A stretch of DNA of 48,388 nt from a virus. Below, piece after piece: positions 8,124 through 17,042 of this stretch; position 1 is the first letter of the stretch, and every line of letters begins with the position of its first letter. The notes under the pieces were generated by a model. The model saw nothing but the letters and a program-made list of their open reading frames with translations, made no database searches and was not told where the DNA came from. The position numbers and the translations under genes are program-made. Location of the stretch: the IMG/VR virus record IMGVR_UViG_3300034190_002865, positions 1 to 48,388 of that record; one strand, given 5' to 3'.

Positions 8124-11100
8124 ATGGTTGCCAGCGTAGCTAACTTAATAAGACCGATTGATATAGGTACTGCATCTCTTACAGCTGCTGCCGTAGCCGG
8201 AGCTGATCAAGCAATGATCAGTCTAGCTACTCCAACGGCTACAGGTATTGATGGATCTGGAGGGTCTTCTTTTTTCGAGAATACTACAACAGCCACGGTA
8301 ACCGACGACTGGTATGCTGCATGGGGGGCTTTCTCTAGTCCAGCCAGTGTGGACATGTCTCCAGATGGTTGCGCCTTTGTCTGCCATTTTAAAGTGTCTC
8401 AATCAAGTTTTAACAATATTAAAGGGTTTCGACTGTGCTTAAGATCGGGATCAGGCACCTCTAACTGGGGTATCTGGGAGTACGCCCTGACGTCTGCTGG
8501 GAGGGACGGCTTTTTCCACCCATTTATGGCTGAAGGGACTCCAGATAGTACGGTAGGTACATTTGACAATACAGATGTGACTGGTTTTTGTTATCAGGCA
8601 CAAGCAGAGGATACGGGTGTTTACGCCTTTGCAGGTAACGTTGATCAGTTAGTATTTATTGACGAGTTCGCCGAATTTGGCGATACAGGGGGAGCAGCAA
8701 CTGTTGAGATGGAGGATTACTACGATCTTTGCGAAAGATTCTCAACTGAAGACTACAGGACAATGCTTGCAACTAAGGCAGGTCCCACTATTGAGTTTGG
8801 GTTCGGGGTTCGGGTAGTCTCGGACGACTACGCAGCTGCTGGGACGGGTGAGGGATTAGCATTTAAATCGGCAGACAGTATCGGCTATCCGTCAATGCCA
8901 TTAAACTTTTTTAGGTTCGAATCGATTCCTCCTGCTTCAGGTAGCCATGTCTTTGTAAACTTTTCTGCTGTAACAAATTCACCGGACTATAACCTTGTTC
9001 TGGATGGGTCGGCGGCTAGCAGCTCTCTTGACATTACGTCAGGACTATTTGCTGGAGTTAATGATGCCGAAATAAGTGGCGCTAACTTAACAATGTCCGG
9101 GTGTACGTTAGTAAGTCCGGCGACATGTGAGATAGCTGACGGAGACCTTGATCTCTCGATAACAGACAGCACATCTGCTATTGATTTTACATCTGACCTA
9201 GTTAGTGGTTCAGCTATCTCTACAGACTCTGACATTGATATCACTTTTGCTGAAACAGATTTAAGCGACATAGTCTTAGGTCTTACAGCATCTAATACCG
9301 TTACGGTTAGCCCTACAACTGGCTCTGGTACTTACGATTTATCTGGATTGACTACAACCGGAACTGTGAACCTAGATAACTCAACTGCAAATGATACAAC
9401 AGTTACTCTTCCTGCTGGGACAAGCAATACAGTTGAAAGCCCTACAGCAGGAGGAGGAGACATCACAGTTGATTCTCCTGCAGTTACGTTCACGTTTAAT
9501 TCAGATACAGCTACAACGCTGATACGATACTTTGAGGATGACTCTCAGACTATTGTTGATTCGGCTACAGGCACTACCCTTGCTTACGAATATCCAGACA
9601 CTGACCCTGTTGATGCTGATTTTGTGAAACAGGGATATGTTCCAGTTAATCGCCAAGATGTGGTACCTAGTGACGGAGGGACTCTTGACATTCTTATGGA
9701 TTTCGATGAGGCTTATAACTCTAGCCATGCATTGACTATTACAAGCGAATACGACTATGTTCGAGCAACTAAGGTCCTTACTATCAACTCGGATCAAGAG
9801 GCTCTTGATGTTAGATCTTCTCTAGCTGATGTGATTAGGACTAATTCTAGTTACTACAACACGCCGCTATTAATGGTTGCTATTCCAGGGCTTACCCGTG
9901 TAGATTTAGTAGACGGCACAACCATTACCTCTATGGCCACCTGGAAAGGTGCCGGTATGGAGATGTTTGACTCTGCAGATGCCTTAAACCCTGTAGAGAA
10001 GTGGTTCTCTATCAAGTCAGTAGGGGGTATTACTGGAGCTACAACTCATTACAGACAGACAGACTCAGGCAGTTCTTCGGCCATAACCCTCACCAGCAAT
10101 GTTGTGAATGAAGCTTTCCAGTATTGGGATGACCCTAACCACGATGGAAGTACAGCTGATGGGTATGATTACTCTGACTATATGGTGATTAAGTCTTTCT
10201 TAGCGGGAAGTAAGCAAGGGCGTGTCGATGTCTTGGCTAACTCTGGCTTAAGCGCACTAAATTCTAACCTGTTTACAGTGCCCTTATCGAATGAGTCTCA
10301 TGACTACTCTGGAAGTGATCCAGGAATAACTGCAGATATTACCCTTGTCTCTGGGAGTACCGTAGGAGGTGTAGCCTTCTCATATGAGATTGTAGATGGA
10401 GGGACCAATACAGGTGAGGATATTGCAGACCAACTTAATTACAATGCTGCCAATAACCCAAACACAGTAATACCTGGTGGAACAGGCCTGACTTATTTCG
10501 AGTTAGGGGATATGGTTATCCATAATGCAACAGCAGTGGAGACTGAGAGAAGTTATGAGGAGGGCACAACCCCTTCGTATGTTGGATTCTATGCTTCTAG
10601 AGGTGGTAGCGATCATCCAGATTTCACAAGGTTTCAAGGAGATAATGGTACTTACTATACTCCCGCCATTACAGCTAATATTTCAATAACCGGTATGCCT
10701 ACTGCAGGGGCTAATATTCTTCTTCAAGTTTCAAACGAGACAGCTAAAACTTCTAGTGACTGGGCAGCATCAACAGCCTACTCTTTGGGGGATAAGGTTC
10801 TTAGAACTTCAGGTGTTGGGGTAGAAGAGACTGGCGGACTTTACATGGTGTGTACCGTTGCTGGAACAAGCGGCGGCAGTGAGCCTACGTGGGACACCGC
10901 TGTTGGTAATACAACTACAGACAACACAGTGACCTGGACAACATACGCTGTACTTTATGAAGATTCAGATCCTGGGGCAGCTGGATACTCTAGCTCATAT
11001 ACTAACCTAGAGGAGTTCTCTTCTGGAGATACCTACCGTATAAGGTTTTCCGAGTTAGATGGAAGTACTAGTTTTAAAACATACGAAACCACGGGGCTAG

Positions 11101-11699
11101 TCTCCTCAACAGGGTTCACTGCTGTAGTCTCTGCATCTTCTGATACGGTATACGCTTTGAATGCGGTCGACGGTTCTAGTGCAACAGTTACTAATAAATT
11201 CTCTCCTGACTATTCTAATAATGAGATAGATTTAGACACTAATTCGGACTATGCTGTAACTGAAGCTTTTGCATACTATTGTTATGAGCTAACAACTACA
11301 GCTGGAATGTATTATGTTTGGGGAGGAGTGACCGGGATTGATTCTGGAAATTATCGAAATAATGTTGATGTTTTCAGTATCTTCTTCGACGAAACTGCAG
11401 GGTTTGTCAAGCAGACGGATTCAGCTAGGTGGTTTAGAAGTGATGGTACACGTCCTGCACGTGACCCTACCACTGGAGGAAACGGGATAGAGATTAATTG
11501 GCGGAATCCAGTGTATGCATATGATGGTGGAGGTGGAGGCTACAGCTCAGCTGACAGGTCTAGGGACGACTCTATCAAATCAAAGACCGACAGTCTTACA
11601 TTCACTACGGCTGGGCAAGTAGATTCAAACATCAAATATGTAAATGATGTTGAGGTGGATGGTGCGGGGACTACTGGCGATCCCTGGGGGCCTGCATAA
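8124..11699 (+). CDS. Large fibre / adhesin-like virion protein
   Basis: A 1191-residue secreted-looking but signal-less beta protein, rich in Thr, Ser, Gly and Asp. The N-terminal about 280 residues appear globular (with Trp/Phe and paired Cys). Residues about 285-460 are short repetitive beta strands of right-handed-helix or immunoglobulin type. Residues about 876-945 hold a small module (STAYSLGDKVLRTSG ... SEPTWDTAVGNTTTDNTVTW) also found in the tailspike crossing the window edge. The protein ends with DGAGTTGDPWGPA, and its stop overlaps the next ATG. Probably a head or tail fibre that contacts host surface glycans; no enzymatic motif is visible. Confidence 0.82.
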   Translation: MVASVANLIRPIDIGTASLTAAAVAGADQAMISLATPTATGIDGSGGSSFFENTTTATVTDDWYAAWGAFSSPASVDMSPDGCAFVCHFKVSQSSFNNIKGFRLCLRSGSGTSNWGIWEYALTSAGRDGFFHPFMAEGTPDSTVGTFDNTDVTGFCYQAQAEDTGVYAFAGNVDQLVFIDEFAEFGDTGGAATVEMEDYYDLCERFSTEDYRTMLATKAGPTIEFGFGVRVVSDDYAAAGTGEGLAFKSADSIGYPSMPLNFFRFESIPPASGSHVFVNFSAVTNSPDYNLVLDGSAASSSLDITSGLFAGVNDAEISGANLTMSGCTLVSPATCEIADGDLDLSITDSTSAIDFTSDLVSGSAISTDSDIDITFAETDLSDIVLGLTASNTVTVSPTTGSGTYDLSGLTTTGTVNLDNSTANDTTVTLPAGTSNTVESPTAGGGDITVDSPAVTFTFNSDTATTLIRYFEDDSQTIVDSATGTTLAYEYPDTDPVDADFVKQGYVPVNRQDVVPSDGGTLDILMDFDEAYNSSHALTITSEYDYVRATKVLTINSDQEALDVRSSLADVIRTNSSYYNTPLLMVAIPGLTRVDLVDGTTITSMATWKGAGMEMFDSADALNPVEKWFSIKSVGGITGATTHYRQTDSGSSSAITLTSNVVNEAFQYWDDPNHDGSTADGYDYSDYMVIKSFLAGSKQGRVDVLANSGLSALNSNLFTVPLSNESHDYSGSDPGITADITLVSGSTVGGVAFSYEIVDGGTNTGEDIADQLNYNAANNPNTVIPGGTGLTYFELGDMVIHNATAVETERSYEEGTTPSYVGFYASRGGSDHPDFTRFQGDNGTYYTPAITANISITGMPTAGANILLQVSNETAKTSSDWAASTAYSLGDKVLRTSGVGVEETGGLYMVCTVAGTSGGSEPTWDTAVGNTTTDNTVTWTTYAVLYEDSDPGAAGYSSSYTNLEEFSSGDTYRIRFSELDGSTSFKTYETTGLVSSTGFTAVVSASSDTVYALNAVDGSSATVTNKFSPDYSNNEIDLDTNSDYAVTEAFAYYCYELTTTAGMYYVWGGVTGIDSGNYRNNVDVFSIFFDETAGFVKQTDSARWFRSDGTRPARDPTTGGNGIEINWRNPVYAYDGGGGGYSSADRSRDDSIKSKTDSLTFTTAGQVDSNIKYVNDVEVDGAGTTGDPWGPA

Positions 11700-12016
11700 T
11701 GCCAAGTTCTTGGGGAGATTCTTGGGGAAGTTCTTGGGGAGATTCTTGGGGAACTGTCTCGGGGGGGCTGGCTGCTGATAACTATTTCGATAAGCTGGGC
11801 GAGCTTGGCTACTATGGAGCTTTTTCAACAAGACAGATGAATTATCTCTATGATGAAGGACTAACAGCAGGAAGCAATGTAAAAAGAATGAACGACAGGT
11901 TGGTGCAACTGGGATATACCGGAAGTACTATGGATATGATGAAACAAAAAGCTGATGCAGAAGGATACCTTTCTGTTACAGATATGATGAAAAAGACAGG
12001 TATGATACCAGCATGA
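11699..12016 (+). CDS. GDSWG-repeat small protein
   Basis: A 105-residue protein whose first 20 residues are a tandem SSWGDSWG repeat, followed by a folded part with two similar segments (FDKLGELGYYGAFSTRQMNY and VQLGYTGSTMDMMKQKAD). SWGDSW-type repeats are common at the start of short phage structural genes next to fibres and tail adaptors; their role is unknown. Its ATG overlaps the stop of the large fibre, and its end overlaps the next gene by 4 bases, so it is made in step with those virion proteins. Confidence 0.78.
   Translation: MPSSWGDSWGSSWGDSWGTVSGGLAADNYFDKLGELGYYGAFSTRQMNYLYDEGLTAGSNVKRMNDRLVQLGYTGSTMDMMKQKADAEGYLSVTDMMKKTGMIPA
11705..11752 (+). repeat. Two tandem 24-bp repeats (four 12-bp subunits)
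   Basis: The unit agttcttggggagattct followed by tgggga occurs twice without interruption. Each 24-mer is itself two diverged 12-mers. It encodes the GDSWG repeats and is in frame, so copy-number change would lengthen or shorten the protein without a frameshift. Confidence 0.95.
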
Positions 12017-13290
12017 CAACACAACATTCAAGTATAACAGATCCAAACATACACGAGCCTAAAGGGGTATCTACAGCTTCTTTGGGAACTGTGTACACAG
12101 CTGACGGGGTAGGGTCAGGTACCTGGACTTCTAGCGGTAGCGATAAAGAGGTCTTGATCCAGTCTTTGAGCGATCTACCGACGCCTTCATCTGGGGTGAT
12201 TACTCTCGCCTCTGACACAGTATACCTTATAGATGGGGCGATAGATATAGGGGCTAACAGATTCTCTTTATCCGATAAAGTTACTGTGAGGGGGCTCGGA
12301 GGACAGCACTCCAGTATCACAAGTTCTACTACTGGAGCTATTTTCACTTCATCTGCTGACTTCCATCTTGACAGTTTCAAATTAACAGCTCCAGCAGCTA
12401 CAGTTTTTTCATGTACTGGGGGAGGGTATGAATCTGCGCAGGTTTCTCAATTTACGGTCAATTCCTGCCTATCTGTGGGAACTTTCACTAACTGGTACTC
12501 ACTTTTCTGGGATAAAGGTGCGGTGGTCTCTACGACAACTGGGATGTCGTTTTCAGGAACATGTAACATCCTTATAATGAATCTTGTAAGCTTCCTGAGC
12601 GGATATTCTACCGCAGTGGACCTCAATACCGCTACTTTCAATACATGTACTTTTAATCGTTGCGGGTTTTCAAATGCCTCTGCTACTTCACACATAGATA
12701 TTGCTGCTTCCTCCGCCAACATTAACTCCGGAAAGACAGGGAGACTTATCTCTTGCTCTTTCGTGACTGGAGCTACGAACATTGTAAATAATTTCTCGGC
12801 TGGGGATATCCGATGGAACTCTTTCCACAACACGAATCTACCGAATACTGTTAAAAATGCTCAAGCCTACATGCATGTGGCTAATACTACAACAATAAGT
12901 GGAGGGGATGGAGATGCAGGTAACCCAAAGCTTATAGATGGATCTACTGACTGGGTTGCATACCACGAGGATCAATTTACTGTCAGTACCGCAGGGAGGC
13001 TCACGTATATAGGAATTGAGGATACAGAGTTCACAGTCCAGGCCAATGTAAGCGGCACATGCTCTTCCAGCACTCAGACTTTCTCTTTCTATCTTGCTAA
13101 GAATGGCACCCCCATAACAGCGTCCAGGACTGAAAGAGAGTTCTCTTCCACAGCTGTAGGCAGTCCAGCCCCTTGCATTACAATAGTGTCTTTGAGCACT
13201 AACGATTATCTTGAAGTGTATTTAGAGAATAATACTGGCACAATTAACTGGGACAGTTCTATTCTTAACATTGTTATAGGTGAGGGATAA
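12013..13290 (+). CDS. Beta-helix virion protein with C-terminal jelly-roll-like domain
   Basis: A 425-residue protein opening with HSSITDPNIHEPKGVSTA, a motif I know from the N-termini of phage virion proteins that attach to the tail. Residues about 60-280 are a parallel beta-helix-like run of short strands (ITLASDTVYLIDGAIDIG ... TCTFNRCGFSN), and the last about 140 residues (TVSTAGRLTYIGIEDTEFTV ... FYLAKNGTPI ... DYLEVYLENNTGT) look like a C1q/TNF-like jelly roll. It lies between fibre and tail-adaptor genes with stop/start overlaps. A tail-attached receptor-binding or appendage role is likely. No catalytic residues identified. Confidence 0.78.
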   Translation: MTTQHSSITDPNIHEPKGVSTASLGTVYTADGVGSGTWTSSGSDKEVLIQSLSDLPTPSSGVITLASDTVYLIDGAIDIGANRFSLSDKVTVRGLGGQHSSITSSTTGAIFTSSADFHLDSFKLTAPAATVFSCTGGGYESAQVSQFTVNSCLSVGTFTNWYSLFWDKGAVVSTTTGMSFSGTCNILIMNLVSFLSGYSTAVDLNTATFNTCTFNRCGFSNASATSHIDIAASSANINSGKTGRLISCSFVTGATNIVNNFSAGDIRWNSFHNTNLPNTVKNAQAYMHVANTTTISGGDGDAGNPKLIDGSTDWVAYHEDQFTVSTAGRLTYIGIEDTEFTVQANVSGTCSSSTQTFSFYLAKNGTPITASRTEREFSSTAVGSPAPCITIVSLSTNDYLEVYLENNTGTINWDSSILNIVIGEG

Positions 13291-14042
13291 TGGCTAAACT
13301 AACCTTAATCGAGATTGTCCAGGACATCGCAAACGACCTGGACACAGACAATGTGAACAGTATCAGCGACACTGTTGAGTCAGTGCAGATAGCTCAAATA
13401 GTCAAGACATCTTACTTCGAGCTAATGGCTAGCCGTAACTGGGCACATTTAAAAAGAACAGTACAGATGTCTAGTGTCTCCGACCCCGATAGGCCTACGC
13501 ACTTGCAACTCCCAGAAGGGACAAAAGAGGTCATTGCCTTTTCATACAATAAGATTACAGCGGAAGACCCTACAAGGGATCGCTTCAGCCTTATAGAGTA
13601 TGTGGAGCCTGAGGAGTTCCTAAAAGATGTAAGTTTTAGGAATATGAACCTGGCAGAGATAACTAAGGTTGTAGACTTCGGTGGAGCACCTATCTATATA
13701 TACAACGATAGACAGCCCAGCAAGTACACATCTTTTGACGATGAGTACATTGTTCTAGACTCGTATAACAGCGCTCTAGAGACAACCGTACAGAACAGTA
13801 ACACACAATCACTGATATACTTCGATCCTATCTGGTCTCACATAGATAGTGCAATACCTGACATGCCAAGTGAAGCTTTTCCATTACTGGTGGAAGAAGC
13901 TAAGTCAACAGCATCTGTGGTTCTTAGGCAGGTCAGTAATGCTAAAGCAGAGCAGAAAGCTCAAAGACAGAACAGATGGCTTTCTAGGAAAGATTGGAGA
14001 GTTAAGGGCGGAGTAAGGTATCCAAATTATGGCAGAAAATAA
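13290..14042 (+). CDS. Tail tubular protein A / head-tail adaptor (T7 gp11-like)
   Basis: A 250-residue protein with the N-terminal helix-rich start typical of podovirus adaptors (IVQDIANDLDTDNVNSISDT) and a conserved-looking FELMASRNWAHLKRT segment (about residues 45-60), followed by a beta domain and a basic helical C-terminus. It precedes the nozzle gene as gp11 precedes gp12 in T7. The adaptor ring docks under the portal and links it to the nozzle. Its ATG overlaps the previous stop (TAATG). Confidence 0.85.
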   Translation: MAKLTLIEIVQDIANDLDTDNVNSISDTVESVQIAQIVKTSYFELMASRNWAHLKRTVQMSSVSDPDRPTHLQLPEGTKEVIAFSYNKITAEDPTRDRFSLIEYVEPEEFLKDVSFRNMNLAEITKVVDFGGAPIYIYNDRQPSKYTSFDDEYIVLDSYNSALETTVQNSNTQSLIYFDPIWSHIDSAIPDMPSEAFPLLVEEAKSTASVVLRQVSNAKAEQKAQRQNRWLSRKDWRVKGGVRYPNYGRK

Positions 14043-14217
14043 GAAGTTTTTAACAAGGCCTGGTAAAACAGGAACAGATTTTACTGTCTACCTTGAAGGT
14101 GGAGGTGAAGTTCCTAAAATATTATCAGGCGTATACACGTCCGTAAGAGAAGCTAAGAAGTCTATAGACCTTTACCTATTAACGAGAAGAACTTATGCCA
14201 CAAGCACCAGTAAATAA
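14029..14217 (+). CDS. Small protein between adaptor and nozzle genes
   Basis: A 62-residue basic protein overlapping the adaptor gene by 14 bases and the nozzle gene by 23 bases. It contains YLEGGGEVPKILSGVYTSVREA, like an insert or short beta hairpin with a helix. No known domain. The double overlap supports translation, and the position suggests a virion or assembly role. Confidence 0.65.
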   Translation: MAENKKFLTRPGKTGTDFTVYLEGGGEVPKILSGVYTSVREAKKSIDLYLLTRRTYATSTSK

Positions 14218-16645
14218 GGAATACAGGACATTTGTCCAGGGCCTCATTACTGAAGCAGGTCCATTAACGTTCCCAGAGAATGCATCTAAGGATGAGAATA
14301 ATTTTGTCTTAAATAGGAAAGGTTATCGCTCAAGACGACTAGGACTTGATTACGAGAACAGTTACCAGAAAAACAACCTTTCCAACACTTTTTACGAGGT
14401 AGAAGACCCAGATTCACTCGTAAACCCAAAAAGTCCGTTTTTTTCTCTAGAGGGGATGCAAACATCTTCGGTGAGCTCCTATCTTTGGAGAAACATCAAT
14501 GAAGATTCTTCTCTGGTTTTCTCTGTATTCCAATGCGGTAACTGTTTCTACATCCATGACGCGACCAAAAGCAGCTTTTCTGGCGAAGTACTAGATGCGA
14601 ATATACCATCAATCCCAGAGTCTGAGCCAGCTACTCCGCTAGTCTTGGAGGGCGATCCTACCTCTCCCGCAGACTACGCTGTGAGTAACGGTAGACTAAT
14701 TATTGTCAACGGGGAAGAGCACGGGTACCTTATAGAATACACTCCGGAAAGTGACGAGATGTTTACGATCATTCGGTTTGCCCTTCTTGTAAGAGATTAC
14801 TGGGGGGTAGATGATGGTCTTTCTCCGGTCGACAGACTCTTCAGTGATGTAGAGACCTCGAACCCGGACATGTGGAACAAGAAACTATATAACCTCTATA
14901 ACCAAGGCTGGACAGGGGGGCCTATAACTAATTTTAGGTATAGTTACTCACAAAGACTTCCTTCCGCTACGGATAAGTTCTCTGTCGGGATAGACACTAC
15001 AGATGATTTAAAATTTAATCCTGATTTCTACCAGGATAGTCCTTCTGGGAGTAGTGAAGCCCCGAACGGGACTATTGTCTTGGATGTTTTTAACAGAGGG
15101 TACTCCAGGACTCTTGGGATATACTCCCCGCTAGAGCCTTTAAGTAATTGGGTGTACGGGCTCGACGAAGGAAGGTCATGGACATCTAGCAACATTTATG
15201 GAAGTTTTAAAGTTATAAAAGATGTTATTTTCACCGAAGATGATGACCTCATTTCTCCAAAAGATAAGTCCATAGGCGGCATAACATCGGTAGCCAGTTA
15301 CTCAGGGAGACTCTTCTATTCTACGACAGAGACATCTGTATTAGCTAGCGACGCTAATTCTCCCAACCTCAACACTCTTATTTTTTACTCTCAGGTAGTG
15401 AAGGGGAAAACAGAGGTAGGGAAGTGCTATCAAGAGGGTGATCCATCTTCTTTCGATAGCTCAGACATTCTAGCGACTGATGGCGGGTTCTTATCGATAC
15501 CTGAAGTCTCCATAGTTCATAGACTGATAACCCTTGGAAAGTCTTTGGTTGTTATAGGCAGTAACGGTGTTTGGTCGATTTCTGGGGGAGAGGGAGGATT
15601 CACTGCAACCTCTCAACAGGTAAACAAAGTATCATCAGTGGGGGCCCTAAGTAAGTCCAGCATAGTTGTTACCGAGGACAAAATAGTTTTCTGGGCCGAT
15701 AGCGGGATATATGTTGTCTCTATAGACAATATCTCTTTAGCTCCAGTTATACAGAACCTAACTGAAAGAAGTATTCAAAGTTTTTTCGACACGATACCTA
15801 TACTGGGAAAGGAACAGGCACAGGGGGTCTATGACCCTGCTAGGAGAATTATCCAGTGGATCTTTAATGACGAGGAAAGTTTTTCTAGTAGTTCAAATTG
15901 GGGCGAGTATAATAGACAACTAAACTTCGATACCTCGTTAGGCGCTTTCTATTTATACTCTTATGGGAGTATAGGGGAGACAGGGCCATATGTGGCCTCT
16001 ATAGTTATAGGGCCGGACTATATCTCTTCAGTGAAAGAGATCTCTGTCCTAGCTGAAGAGGACGAGGTACTTATAGGCTCTGAGAGGGTGGTCGTGAATA
16101 TCAATGTCAAAGATAGTTCGGACTCTAAAACTAAATACCTTTCTATAGACCCTAGCGACTCTTCTCAATATACCTACACGTACTCGGAACTGAACAACCC
16201 AACCTTTCTGGACTGGGAGTCCGAAGACAATGTGGGTGTGGACAGTCCGGCCTTTCTCCAAACAGGTTATGAAATAGCAGGAGATACTCAGAGACGTAAG
16301 AATGTGAAATACATCACCACCCATATGGAGAGGACTGAAAGTGGTTTCAGTGTTGATGGGGCGCCCTTGACTCCAAGCTCATGTCTAATGAAGGCTTATT
16401 GGGATTTTGCAGATACGTCTGCGTCGGGGAAGATATCCTCACCTCAACAGATATACAGACTATTGAGACCTTACATTGCTTCAGGATCAGTAGACGAGTT
16501 TGAATACGGACAGTCTGTAATAACCACTAAGAACAAGGTTCGTGGTAGAGGGAGAGCCTTAAATCTAAGGTTTGAAACAGAAGCTGGTAAGGACTGCATC
16601 CTGTATGGATGGGGGTCTGAAATTTCAGGAAATATAGGGGTTTAG
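14195..16645 (+). CDS. Tail tubular protein B / tail nozzle (T7 gp12-like)
   Basis: An 816-residue, beta-rich protein that starts with the classical nozzle signature YRTFVQGLITEAGPLTFPENASKDENNFVL (given here only as a pattern at residues 8-37) and continues YRSRRLGLDYE. A beta-propeller-like middle (VASYSGRLFYSTTE; SGRL-type strands; VIGSNGVWSISGGEGGF) matches nozzle proteins such as T7 gp12 and P22 gp10. Length agrees with the family (about 790-1000). It caps the tail channel beneath the adaptor and is the attachment point for tailspikes. Confidence 0.9.
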   Translation: MPQAPVNKEYRTFVQGLITEAGPLTFPENASKDENNFVLNRKGYRSRRLGLDYENSYQKNNLSNTFYEVEDPDSLVNPKSPFFSLEGMQTSSVSSYLWRNINEDSSLVFSVFQCGNCFYIHDATKSSFSGEVLDANIPSIPESEPATPLVLEGDPTSPADYAVSNGRLIIVNGEEHGYLIEYTPESDEMFTIIRFALLVRDYWGVDDGLSPVDRLFSDVETSNPDMWNKKLYNLYNQGWTGGPITNFRYSYSQRLPSATDKFSVGIDTTDDLKFNPDFYQDSPSGSSEAPNGTIVLDVFNRGYSRTLGIYSPLEPLSNWVYGLDEGRSWTSSNIYGSFKVIKDVIFTEDDDLISPKDKSIGGITSVASYSGRLFYSTTETSVLASDANSPNLNTLIFYSQVVKGKTEVGKCYQEGDPSSFDSSDILATDGGFLSIPEVSIVHRLITLGKSLVVIGSNGVWSISGGEGGFTATSQQVNKVSSVGALSKSSIVVTEDKIVFWADSGIYVVSIDNISLAPVIQNLTERSIQSFFDTIPILGKEQAQGVYDPARRIIQWIFNDEESFSSSSNWGEYNRQLNFDTSLGAFYLYSYGSIGETGPYVASIVIGPDYISSVKEISVLAEEDEVLIGSERVVVNINVKDSSDSKTKYLSIDPSDSSQYTYTYSELNNPTFLDWESEDNVGVDSPAFLQTGYEIAGDTQRRKNVKYITTHMERTESGFSVDGAPLTPSSCLMKAYWDFADTSASGKISSPQQIYRLLRPYIASGSVDEFEYGQSVITTKNKVRGRGRALNLRFETEAGKDCILYGWGSEISGNIGV

Positions 16646-16650
16646 TGTAA

Positions 16651-17028
16651 ATGGCGGCTGGTGCAATCATACAAATAATAGGGCTAGCGATAGCGGCAGG
16701 GTCTGCTGTAGAAGCTAGGAAGGAACAGAGGGCGGCTGTCAAGCTACAGCAAAAACAAGCCTCGGGTAAGGCGAATTTAGAGCGGAGAAGAATGGTAAGA
16801 GAGGCGCGAATAAGAAGAGGGGAAATAGAGGCCCAGGCCCAGTCCTCCGGCACTGGGGGAGGCTCCAGTGCTTCCGCAGCTTCATCAAGCATAGGAAGTC
16901 AGTTAGGGTTTAATCTTAGTCAATCATATGCGACTCAAGGCCTGTCTTCAGACATTGCTGGGAAGCAGCAAAGGGCCCAGGATATCTCTGCGTTCGGACA
17001 GGCTGCAAGTTCTTTTTTTCTTATATAG
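16651..17028 (+). CDS. Internal virion protein A (gp14-like, small ejection protein)
   Basis: A 125-residue protein with an N-terminal hydrophobic segment (IIQIIGLAIAAGSAVEA) followed by Lys/Arg/Gln-rich helix and a low-complexity SGTGGGSSASAASSS region. This matches the small ejection proteins of the T7 group that form the first part of the trans-envelope channel. It is the first of three internal virion genes in a row. Called from layout and position. Confidence 0.78.
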   Translation: MAAGAIIQIIGLAIAAGSAVEARKEQRAAVKLQQKQASGKANLERRRMVREARIRRGEIEAQAQSSGTGGGSSASAASSSIGSQLGFNLSQSYATQGLSSDIAGKQQRAQDISAFGQAASSFFLI

Positions 17029-17042
17029 TAGAGATATTTCAA